From Nitrospira sp. KM1 (GTDB lineage Bacteria > Nitrospirota > Nitrospiria > Nitrospirales > Nitrospiraceae): a stretch of 64,000 nucleotides of DNA. Numbering within the stretch: the stretch's first letter is position 1; the number at the start of each line of letters is the position of its first letter. Below are positions 25,295 to 34,579 of this stretch, in pieces. A program made the position numbers and the translations under genes. The notes under the pieces were generated by a model. It did no database searches. It was not told the DNA's origin and was given only the letters and a program-made list of their open reading frames with translations. The DNA is taken from contig NZ_AP022671.1 in assembly GCF_011405515.1 (NCBI RefSeq), forward strand, positions 310,001-374,000, given 5' to 3'.

Positions 25295-28200
25295 ATGCCT
25301 CACTTGCCAGGATCTTTCGAAAGGCTCGGAGATCTCTTTCTCTGGCGATGTCGGCAGCATCCGCACGGTCTGGCCTACGTTGTCCTGCGCGACAACCTTG
25401 AGCCCTCCAATCAACTGACCTTTCAAGACCTCGAAAAGACAACGTGTACGCTGAGCGGTGCCCTCGCAAACCGTTATCAAGCAGGCACGCGTATCCTCCT
25501 GGTCTTTTCATCAGGACTCGAAGTCGTCTCCGCTTTCTGGGCTTGCCTGCTGGCTGGTCTCGTGCCGGTCCCAGCACCGGCCCTTGACCCGCTCCGGTTG
25601 AAAACCGGGCTGCCGCGACTTCGTTCGATTATGGAAGACTCTGCTGCCCAAGTCATTCTGACGGACGAGTTAAACCGAACCATCGAGCGAGAGCAGATCA
25701 ACGACGAATCCGTCGAGTGGGTCACGGTCCGTCAGCTGCTGGAGGCCGGACGGTGGACGGCCCAGTGTTCAGCACCTTTCTCGTCACTCGCGTACTTGCA
25801 ATACACTTCCGGCTCAACGTCATCGCCCCGGGGGGTCATGATCAGTCATGAGAATGTTCTCAGCCAGTGTCAGAGCATCATTGCGGTAGCCGGAATCGAT
25901 TCCGAAAGCCGCTCTCTCTGTTGGCTGCCGTATTTCCACGATTATGGTCTGATCCACGGCATCATCGCCCCATTTTATGCCGGCATTCCCGCGTTGCTGA
26001 TGTCATCGCTGACCTTTCTTCGTCGTCCGCTTCGATGGCTGGACGCGATCGATCGCCACCACATTACCCACAGCGGAGCGCCAAACTTTGCTTATGAACA
26101 TTGCGTGAAAGCCTTGCAGAAACAGCCTGGGTGGAAGGCAGATCTCCGACGATGGGTCGTGGCAAGCTGCGGGGCGGAGCCCATCCAAGCCGAAACCGTC
26201 GAGCGATTCACCACAGCCTTTGCTCCTTCATATTTTAGTCCTTTTGCGTTCAGACCATCGTACGGTTTGGCAGAGACGACCTTGATGGTTTCCACGACCG
26301 CGCTTCACCAAAGACCGGTCATGCTGTCCGTCTCGGGAGAAGCGCTCGAGGCGAACGACGTGCATGTCTTGCCCGGTCAAGACATGAAGACGCGCACGCT
26401 CGTAGGCTGTGGCCGCCCAATCCCAGGCATGGAAGTCCGTATTGTGAATCCTGTCACCCGGCGGTTGAGCCAGCCAAGCGAAGTTGGAGAAATCTGGGTT
26501 TCGGGAACGAGCGTTGGCCAGGGTTATTGGGAACGTCCAGAGCTCTCGAGCGAAACGTTTCGAGCCTCTCTCGACGGTCAGGATCGGACGCGGTATCTCC
26601 GTACGGGCGATTTGGGCTTTTTGCACGAAGGCCAGATTTTTGTCACGGGCCGTCTAAAGGATCTCATCATTCTCAATGGCAGAAACCTTTATCCCAACGA
26701 TCTCGAAGCCGCGGTTGGCAGATGCGATCCGAGATTCCGCTCTGGTGGTTGCGCAGCCTTTTCGGTCGAAGCCGACGGCACGGAACGCCTGATCATCGTG
26801 CTGGAGATAGACAAGAAAGATGGGATTGCGATCGATGCTGTATCGACCACCGTGCGATTGGCTGTGGCAGAACAATTTGACGTCCCGGTCTGGGAGGTCC
26901 TCCTCGTTAGAACGGCAACGATCCCAAGAACGTCCAGCGGGAAGATCCAGCGTCACGCCTGCCGGAAGGCTTACCTTGAACGGGCGTTACCCGTTCTGGC
27001 GTCCAGTTCCGCGTCAGCCGCCACGCTGGCACATGTGAATCCCTCTGGACACCGCGTTGAAGATGACCCCCTATCTCAACTCCAAGAGAGGGTCGAACCT
27101 ATCGAAGTTCGTATTGCACAACTCTTCGCCGATCAGCTGGGGACCGTTGAACCACAGATAGACAAACAGATTCCCATCGTAAACTTCGGGCTGGATTCAC
27201 TGAATACGAGTCTGATCAAGCACAAGCTTGAGGATGAGTTTGGGATTGATCTCTCATTTTCCGAATTGTTCGGCCCCGGAACGATCCATGACCTGGCCCG
27301 GGCCATTGCTCTGCGAACGGATCAGGCGGGATCCAACAAGACCGCTGCGCGGATACCAGATACAGGGACAGGCGACGTTGAGCAGGGTGAGTCGGCTGAA
27401 ACGCACACATCATTTCCTCTTTCGACGAGCCAGGAGCGCTTGTGGTTCCTAGAACAAATTCACCCCGGGGGGGCATTCAACCATGTGTCATTGACTTGGG
27501 AGATGGAAGGATCGTTGGATACCGAGGCCTTCACCGTAGCCGTTGAAACGCTCCTCGCACGCCACGATGCTCTTCGCCTGGCCTTTTCTCCCTCCGGAGA
27601 CCGCGTGTCTCAATCGGTCAGTGCTCAGGTCTGTAGTCCGGTACGCTACTGTTCGCTCGTGGAGATGGATCCTACGGAGGCGGCGAATGAATACCGTCGC
27701 CTCAGTAGACAAGAGGCCACTGTTCCGTTCGACCTTGCGAAGCCTCCCTTGCTGAGAATCCTCATTGTCCACCGGAGCGAGCGCACGCATACATGCATTC
27801 TCACCATTCACCGATTGATTGCCGACGGATGGACCCTCCGTTTGTTTTGCCGCGAGCTCGCCGCGTTGTATTCCCCTCGCGGCATCGCAAAACAGGCTGT
27901 GACCTGCCAGGCGGGTGCTGCCTCGTACATCAGGTATATCCGTTGGCAGCAAGATCGCATGCATGACGCCAGGCGGCGTATTCACCGCTCCTACTGGCAA
28001 GAGGCGCTGAACCGGCTTCCACCTCCCGTCGAGCTTCCGGCCGAGCGCATGCGCCCCCGGGTTCCTCTTTCCCAAGGAGGAGCAAGATCCAAACGACTCC
28101 CTCAAGAACTCACGACGACCTTGCGTATGTTCTGCCGGCGCCATGGCATTACGCCCTTCATGATGTGCTATTCCATCTTTGCCGGCTGGGTACATCGGGT

Positions 28201-31200
28201 TACTGGTATGGCAGACATCGCCATAGGATCGGTCATGGCGAATCGGCCACACCCTCAATGGGAGGACACGTTCGGATATTTTGCCAATACGGTCATCCTG
28301 AGAATGGACTTCTCAGGAGTCGAAACGGTCCAAGCCCTGCTCAGTCAATCACGCCGAATGATTATGGAGGCCTACGATCATCAAGAGGTGCCATTTGAGC
28401 AGGTCGTCGCAACGTTGAACCAGCGCAGCCAGTCATCGCCTCGCCTCTTCAATCTGATGATCGTCTGGGAAGATGATCCCGTGGCGGAGTTGACGCTCAA
28501 GGGCATCACATCCGGACGCGTATCGACGGATGATGTCGCAGTGGAATTTGATCTCATTCTGCTCGTCGTCAACGGTCCACAAAACATTGAGCTTGTGTTC
28601 TTGTACGACAAAGCCTTGTTCGACGGCGGGATGGTCGAGCGGATGCTCGGTCAATTGATCGCTTTGCTCGAGGGGGTCATTGCAGATCCTGAGCGGCAAC
28701 TGTCTGCCATACCTCTGATGGACACGAGTGAGCGGACCCTTCTGTTAACACAATGGGGAACGGGACAATCCCTGCAGTCCCTCACCCAACACATCACCCA
28801 TATTCTGGACAGAGAGGTCGAACACATTCCGAACCATATGGCGGTGATTTGCGGCGACTTCTCGATGTCCTACGGGGATCTATTCAAGAAAGTGAATCAA
28901 CTTGCGGGACTGATCTGTACGTTCACCAAAGGCCGACAGGTAAGAATCGGCCTCTGTGTCGAACGCTCGACACTCGGCCTCGTGGGCATACTGGGAATTC
29001 TCAAGGCTGGCTGTGCCTATGTGCCCATCGATCCCTCTGCTCCAAAGGAGCGGCAACGTCTTGTCGTTGAAGATGCCGACTTGTCATTGCTGGTGTCTCA
29101 ACGACATCTGACTTCTCATCTTCCGCTGGAACGTCACCATGTCATCGAATTGGAGTCAGTGGCCGGGCTGACACACGACATCGGACGCGCTCCCTTACCG
29201 ATGGCAGAGCCTGACGACCTTGCCTATCTTATTTATACGTCCGGCTCGACGGGTCGTCCGAAAGGGGTAGAAATCACTCACGGCGCTCTATCGCACTCAC
29301 TGTCGGCACGGCTGGCACAGTATCCTGATCCGGTTACATGTTGCCTGCTGACATTTCCCTGGTCCTTCGATGGATCGATTACAAGTATCTTTTGGACTCT
29401 TTTGCATGGCGGCACGCTCGTCATTCCAACTGAAGATCAACATAGAGACCCGCAGCAACTCGTCCGTCTGATCTCAGAATTTGAGATTACTCACTTGATC
29501 CTCATTCCGTCCTTGTACGAAGCCATGCTGCGCGATACGCCGGCCGAACGCTTGGCCCCGCTCCGTACCGTAGTCACCGCGGGAGAAGTCCTGTCACCCA
29601 ACCTGGTGCGGCGCCATTACGAGAGAGTTCCTCAGGCACCGCTCTACAACGAATATGGTCCGACAGAGGCAACCGTGTGGACCACCGTCTACCGAACGAA
29701 TGGCACGGAACAAGGTGCCAGAATTCCGATCGGAAAGCCTATCGCCAACAGCAGTATTTATGTGCTCGATGGCCGCATGCAACCGGTCCCGATCGGCATG
29801 GCGGGAGAGATCTACGTCGGTGGAGGCGGCCTCGCCAGGGGATACCATGGGCAGCCGAAACTGACCGCCGACGCATTCGTCGCTCATCCATACGAGTCTG
29901 GTTCGCGCCTGTATCGAACCGGAGATCTTGGTCGTTTTCGCGACGACGGGAACCTCGAATTCCTCGGCAGAAGAGACCAGCAAATCAAACTCCGTGGATT
30001 CCGAATCGAGCTGGGCGAAATAGAGTCTCTCCTGCGACAACTGCCCGACGTCATGGAGGCCGCATGCCTGCTTCACGATCATCCTGTCAGTGGTCCGTTT
30101 CTGATTGCGTTTGTCACCACGAATGATCCTGCGGCTGCATCTGAGTCGTCTCTTTTGGAACGGCTCGGTGAGAAGGCGCCAACTTACATGATGCCTGCGA
30201 CCGTGCATGTGATGGATTCACTCCCTCTGCTTCCGAATGGCAAGGTTGACCGCATGGCATTGAAAGAGCGTGCAGCAAGCCTGGAACCACAGACAATGGC
30301 CTCCGCTCTCCCGCGAGATCCCGTCGAACTCGGCCTGACGGACATTTGGTCGGAAGTTCTTGGGAAAGAGGGAATCGACGTCAACAGAAATTTCTTTACA
30401 CTGGGTGGCCATTCGCTGCTGGCGACACAGGTTATCTCCCGAATCCGCGATACGTTTCAGGTTGAACTTCCGTTGCAAACATTGTTCGACGCTCCGACTG
30501 TGGCTGGCATGGCTCATCAGATCCGGGCTCTGCAACGCGGGAAAACCTCATCACCCGTGTTTCCTCCCATCGTTCCCGTTGCTCGTACTGCCTCGCTGCC
30601 GCTTTCGTATTCTCAGCAGCGCATGTGGTTCGTCCAACGCCTGGCTCCAGAATCAACCGCGTACAATCTGCTCTTTGTTTCGCGCCAACGGGGAACATTG
30701 AACAACCTCGTCCTCCGGCAGGTCGTCGATATCCTCTCCAGACGGCATGAAGCATTTCGAACGACGTTCGCCATGACCGCAGCCGGATTAGTCCAACGGA
30801 TCGCCCCATGGCAGTCGCCCCATCTCGCGGAAATCGACCTGCGCCGGTTGCCTCGTGACCAACGAGAGGCGGAAGCCAGACGACTGGCGGAAGAGGAAGG
30901 AAGGCGTACCTTCGATCTCGAGCGGGGACCTCTTGCCAGGGTTTCGGTGATCAGACTCGATCTCGAGGACTATCTGTTGGTACTCAACCTCCATCACATC
31001 GTGGGAGACCAGTGGTCGTTTGGCATTCTCGGCCGGGACTTCGCTGCCTATTACAACGCACTCTGCCAAGCCCACCCGCTTCCGGAGCTGTCCCTCCCGG
31101 TTCAATACGCGGACTACGCTGTCTGGCAACGTCACTGTCTCACCGAGGAGATACTTGCGGAACAAGTAAACTATTGGGCTACGGAGCTGAACCAGCTCCC

Positions 31201-34200
31201 GATTCTCTATGTCCCGACGGATTTCCCTCGGCCCGCGGTGCAAACATTCCGTGGCGCCTACTGTGCGGTCGATATCCCACAATCGGTCATCGAGAATCTG
31301 ACCGTATTCAGTGCCGAACGAAATATGACTTCCTTCATGGTTATGCTGGCCTGCTTCCAGCTGTTAATGAGCCGATATTCCGGGCAAACTGATCTGGCGG
31401 TCGGATTTCCCATAGCCAACCGCACACAGCTGGCGATGGAGCAGCTGATTGGAACATTTGTCAACACGCTTGTGTTACGGGTGAATGTGGACGGAGATTC
31501 ATCGTTTTCGGCATTTGCCGAGCATGTCAAGGCCCGTGCCCTTGGGGCGTTCGCCCATCAAGATTATCCGTTTGACAGATTAGTCGAAACCCTCCAGGTC
31601 GACCGAGATCCGAGCACTCCACCATTGGTTCAGGTGCTCTTCAACATGGTCAACGCACCCATCGGAGACATCCACCTGTATGGTCTGAAATGGGAACCGT
31701 TTGAAGTTGAACCAGGCTCCTCGCAGTTCGATTTGGCGATGACGATCGAACTCCATGCGGCAAAGAAAGCATACCTGACGTTCAACACCGATCTGTTTAC
31801 GCGCCAAACAGCGGAACGTCTTCTCGACCACTACATCGCCTTGCTGCAACAGGCGTTGAGCAATCCTTCCACCTGCGTTGACGATCTGCCGATCTTGAAC
31901 ACACAAGAGCGAAGGCAAATGCTTGAGCTCTGGAATGACACCGTAGCCGACAATCCCCGGTCGCTGTGCTTTTCAGCCCTCTTTGAATCCGTCACCAGGT
32001 TCTGTCCTGACGCCGTTGCGGTCAGCATGCAAGGAGAGTCGCTCACGTATCGTGAACTCAATCACCAGGCCAATACGATAGCCAGGTTATTGCAGCTCCA
32101 TGGGGTCGCGGCTGAAACACCGGTCGGCCTGTGTATGGACCGGTCACTCGACATGGTTGCGGCGCTGCTGGCGGTCATGAAGTCCGGAGGATGTTACGTC
32201 CCGCTTGACCCAGACTACCCTGCGGTCCGAATTCGTTTTATGACGGAGGACTCGGGGGCGGCTGTCGTATTGACCACGGCGTCGCTGACCGAACTGTTCA
32301 CTGGACTACCGTGCATCGTTCTCGCTCTCGATGCGGAACGCGACGCCTGCTCCACGGAGGATGGCTCCGATTTGCCGTCTGTCGCGATGCCGGATGATCT
32401 GGCCTACATCCTCTACACGTCAGGTTCGACTGGACGACCCAAGGGCGTTGAGATCCGTCATCGATCGCTCGTGAATTTCCTGTGGTCCATGAAACAGAAG
32501 CCGGGTTGTACGGACCATGATGTCGTCCTGGCTGTCACGACATTGTCTTTCGACATTGCAGGTCTCGAGTTGTTTCTGCCTCTTCTGTGCGGAGCCCGAG
32601 TGGAGATCGTGAGTCGCATGGTCGCATCCGACGGCAGACAATTACGAGAGTGTCTGGACCGGTCCTGCGCCACAATCATGCAGGCGACCCCGGCCACCTG
32701 GCGACTGCTTCTGGAGTCCGGATGGACCGGCAATAAGAAGTTGACTGCGCTGTGCGGAGGGGAGGCGCTTCCAGCCGATCTGGCCCATGAATTATTGAGC
32801 CGGACGAAAACGCTCTGGAATATGTATGGTCCGACCGAGACCACGATTTGGTCGACCATTGAGCGTATGGATCCGGCTATCCCTGAAGTGACGGTGGGAC
32901 GCCCCATCGCCAACACGGAGATCTATGTCTTGGACCGGAGAATGGAGCCTGTTCCTCCCGGAGTCACCGGAGAAATCTACATCGGCGGAGAAGGGCTGGC
33001 GCGCGGCTATCACCGAAGACCCGAGCTGACCGCCGAACGGTTCGTGGCACATCCGTTCACAAAACGTCCGGGCGCCCGGTTGTTTCGCACGGGAGACTTG
33101 GGCCGCTACCGGTCTGATGGGAGGCTCGTGCATCTTGGGCGTGCCGACCATCAGGTCAAGATCAGGGGGTACCGAATCGAAACCGGGGAAATCGAATCGG
33201 TCCTCCATCGTCATCCAAAGATACAGCAGGCCGTGGTAACGGCACGAGACGACAAGCAGGGAATGAAGCACCTGGTCGCATATCTGATAGCACAGGATCA
33301 TCAATGTCCGGCCATTGAAGAAATGCGAGGCTACTTGAAGTCCCTGCTTCCCGATTACATGATCCCATCTTACTTTGTCTTTCTCGACCGGTTCCCTCTC
33401 ACGGCCAACAACAAACTCGATAGACGTGCTCTTCCAGCCCCTGTGAACACGGCAGCTGCGTTAGAATCCCCGTACGTCGCCCCTCGCACCGCTATGGAGA
33501 TCCAACTGACTGCGCTCTGGCAGCATGTCTTGGGAATTCAACGGATCGGCATACATGACAATTTCTTCGACCTGGGCGGCCATTCGCTTAAGGCAGCGCA
33601 ATTGTTCTTTCAATTAGAAGCCGTCTACGGTCGTCAGCTACCGCTCGCAACGCTGTTCCAGGCTCCTACCATCCGTGAACTGGCCGTTGTGCTCACGCAG
33701 GCTCAGTGGTCTCCACCGTGGCAGTCACTCATCGCCATTCAACCAGGAGGCTCGCTGCCTCCGCTGTTCATGGTGCCTGGCGTAGGAGGAAACGTTCTTG
33801 TATTTGCTCAGCTGGCCAAATTTTTGGGTATCGACCAGCCCATGTACGGGTTGCAGGCCAGAGGATTGGACGGGAAGGAAGAGCCTTTCACATCGGTTCC
33901 CGACATGGCCGCTCATTATGTCTCGCAGATACGAAGGATTCAGGGTCAAGGCCCTTACCACATTGCCGGCGCTTGCACGGGAGGACTCATCGCCTACGAA
34001 ATGGCACAACAGTTACTCGCCAGTGGGGAAACCGCCCGGGTGATCATGATGGACACCTGGCATCCTGACTCGTATAGGCGACATCGCCATCAGCGCTATG
34101 GCAAGCTGGTCGTGGCGCCGTTGATCGTGGGAAAGATCGCGCTGGATCTGCAACAGATCGCCCATCAACCGGTCGCGGAATGGTGGCCGTTGATCAGACG

Positions 34201-34579
34201 AAAAAGCAGCGCGTTATATCACCTCTTCTCCGTCGCTGATGAACGGGACGGCGGAGACAGGGATTTTCAGATTCAACGCCTGACACAGGCGACGCTGATC
34301 GCGGTGGCACACTATCGCGTGTGCCGCCTCGGCGGCCAAGTCCTGAACGTCGTGGCCTCTCGACGGCAAGTCGATGAAGTTATTACTGATACTCGCCACG
34401 GCTGGGCGCATTCGGGAAACCAGGACAGTTATACCGTCTCAATTCCCGCTGAAGATTCCGGCCGGCTTTTTGTTTCACCTCACGTGGAGCCTCTCGCGGG
34501 CGAAATTAGAAACTATCTCCATTCGCACAAACCGTCCTCCGCGACACACCAGATTCAGTCGAGTAGCCGTCTCGCATGA
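25295..34579 (+). CDS. Lipopeptide synthetase: FAAL-ACP-C-A-PCP-C-A-PCP-TE
   Basis: The synthetase has about 3094 residues from ATG 25295; an in-frame GTG at 25217 would add 26 basic residues. Order: fatty acyl-AMP ligase (YTSGSTSSPRG near 25805; GRLKDLIILNGRNLYPNDLE); ACP with Ser at 27198 (GLDSL); condensation domain from 27414 with HRLIADG instead of HHxxxDG; adenylation domain (about 28790-30290); PCP with Ser at 30413 (GGHSL); condensation domain with HHIVGDQ (about 30990); second adenylation domain (about 31970-33450); PCP with Ser at 33594; thioesterase with GACTGG, whose Cys codon is 33974-33976. Hand-extracted codes are DGTIVAEVW(K), closest to Tyr, and DILQLGMIW(K), closest to Gly. 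Predicted product: fatty acyl-Tyr-Gly. No epimerase or MbtH gene is seen. Confidence 0.93.
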   Translation: MPHLPGSFERLGDLFLWRCRQHPHGLAYVVLRDNLEPSNQLTFQDLEKTTCTLSGALANRYQAGTRILLVFSSGLEVVSAFWACLLAGLVPVPAPALDPLRLKTGLPRLRSIMEDSAAQVILTDELNRTIEREQINDESVEWVTVRQLLEAGRWTAQCSAPFSSLAYLQYTSGSTSSPRGVMISHENVLSQCQSIIAVAGIDSESRSLCWLPYFHDYGLIHGIIAPFYAGIPALLMSSLTFLRRPLRWLDAIDRHHITHSGAPNFAYEHCVKALQKQPGWKADLRRWVVASCGAEPIQAETVERFTTAFAPSYFSPFAFRPSYGLAETTLMVSTTALHQRPVMLSVSGEALEANDVHVLPGQDMKTRTLVGCGRPIPGMEVRIVNPVTRRLSQPSEVGEIWVSGTSVGQGYWERPELSSETFRASLDGQDRTRYLRTGDLGFLHEGQIFVTGRLKDLIILNGRNLYPNDLEAAVGRCDPRFRSGGCAAFSVEADGTERLIIVLEIDKKDGIAIDAVSTTVRLAVAEQFDVPVWEVLLVRTATIPRTSSGKIQRHACRKAYLERALPVLASSSASAATLAHVNPSGHRVEDDPLSQLQERVEPIEVRIAQLFADQLGTVEPQIDKQIPIVNFGLDSLNTSLIKHKLEDEFGIDLSFSELFGPGTIHDLARAIALRTDQAGSNKTAARIPDTGTGDVEQGESAETHTSFPLSTSQERLWFLEQIHPGGAFNHVSLTWEMEGSLDTEAFTVAVETLLARHDALRLAFSPSGDRVSQSVSAQVCSPVRYCSLVEMDPTEAANEYRRLSRQEATVPFDLAKPPLLRILIVHRSERTHTCILTIHRLIADGWTLRLFCRELAALYSPRGIAKQAVTCQAGAASYIRYIRWQQDRMHDARRRIHRSYWQEALNRLPPPVELPAERMRPRVPLSQGGARSKRLPQELTTTLRMFCRRHGITPFMMCYSIFAGWVHRVTGMADIAIGSVMANRPHPQWEDTFGYFANTVILRMDFSGVETVQALLSQSRRMIMEAYDHQEVPFEQVVATLNQRSQSSPRLFNLMIVWEDDPVAELTLKGITSGRVSTDDVAVEFDLILLVVNGPQNIELVFLYDKALFDGGMVERMLGQLIALLEGVIADPERQLSAIPLMDTSERTLLLTQWGTGQSLQSLTQHITHILDREVEHIPNHMAVICGDFSMSYGDLFKKVNQLAGLICTFTKGRQVRIGLCVERSTLGLVGILGILKAGCAYVPIDPSAPKERQRLVVEDADLSLLVSQRHLTSHLPLERHHVIELESVAGLTHDIGRAPLPMAEPDDLAYLIYTSGSTGRPKGVEITHGALSHSLSARLAQYPDPVTCCLLTFPWSFDGSITSIFWTLLHGGTLVIPTEDQHRDPQQLVRLISEFEITHLILIPSLYEAMLRDTPAERLAPLRTVVTAGEVLSPNLVRRHYERVPQAPLYNEYGPTEATVWTTVYRTNGTEQGARIPIGKPIANSSIYVLDGRMQPVPIGMAGEIYVGGGGLARGYHGQPKLTADAFVAHPYESGSRLYRTGDLGRFRDDGNLEFLGRRDQQIKLRGFRIELGEIESLLRQLPDVMEAACLLHDHPVSGPFLIAFVTTNDPAAASESSLLERLGEKAPTYMMPATVHVMDSLPLLPNGKVDRMALKERAASLEPQTMASALPRDPVELGLTDIWSEVLGKEGIDVNRNFFTLGGHSLLATQVISRIRDTFQVELPLQTLFDAPTVAGMAHQIRALQRGKTSSPVFPPIVPVARTASLPLSYSQQRMWFVQRLAPESTAYNLLFVSRQRGTLNNLVLRQVVDILSRRHEAFRTTFAMTAAGLVQRIAPWQSPHLAEIDLRRLPRDQREAEARRLAEEEGRRTFDLERGPLARVSVIRLDLEDYLLVLNLHHIVGDQWSFGILGRDFAAYYNALCQAHPLPELSLPVQYADYAVWQRHCLTEEILAEQVNYWATELNQLPILYVPTDFPRPAVQTFRGAYCAVDIPQSVIENLTVFSAERNMTSFMVMLACFQLLMSRYSGQTDLAVGFPIANRTQLAMEQLIGTFVNTLVLRVNVDGDSSFSAFAEHVKARALGAFAHQDYPFDRLVETLQVDRDPSTPPLVQVLFNMVNAPIGDIHLYGLKWEPFEVEPGSSQFDLAMTIELHAAKKAYLTFNTDLFTRQTAERLLDHYIALLQQALSNPSTCVDDLPILNTQERRQMLELWNDTVADNPRSLCFSALFESVTRFCPDAVAVSMQGESLTYRELNHQANTIARLLQLHGVAAETPVGLCMDRSLDMVAALLAVMKSGGCYVPLDPDYPAVRIRFMTEDSGAAVVLTTASLTELFTGLPCIVLALDAERDACSTEDGSDLPSVAMPDDLAYILYTSGSTGRPKGVEIRHRSLVNFLWSMKQKPGCTDHDVVLAVTTLSFDIAGLELFLPLLCGARVEIVSRMVASDGRQLRECLDRSCATIMQATPATWRLLLESGWTGNKKLTALCGGEALPADLAHELLSRTKTLWNMYGPTETTIWSTIERMDPAIPEVTVGRPIANTEIYVLDRRMEPVPPGVTGEIYIGGEGLARGYHRRPELTAERFVAHPFTKRPGARLFRTGDLGRYRSDGRLVHLGRADHQVKIRGYRIETGEIESVLHRHPKIQQAVVTARDDKQGMKHLVAYLIAQDHQCPAIEEMRGYLKSLLPDYMIPSYFVFLDRFPLTANNKLDRRALPAPVNTAAALESPYVAPRTAMEIQLTALWQHVLGIQRIGIHDNFFDLGGHSLKAAQLFFQLEAVYGRQLPLATLFQAPTIRELAVVLTQAQWSPPWQSLIAIQPGGSLPPLFMVPGVGGNVLVFAQLAKFLGIDQPMYGLQARGLDGKEEPFTSVPDMAAHYVSQIRRIQGQGPYHIAGACTGGLIAYEMAQQLLASGETARVIMMDTWHPDSYRRHRHQRYGKLVVAPLIVGKIALDLQQIAHQPVAEWWPLIRRKSSALYHLFSVADERDGGDRDFQIQRLTQATLIAVAHYRVCRLGGQVLNVVASRRQVDEVITDTRHGWAHSGNQDSYTVSIPAEDSGRLFVSPHVEPLAGEIRNYLHSHKPSSATHQIQSSSRLA

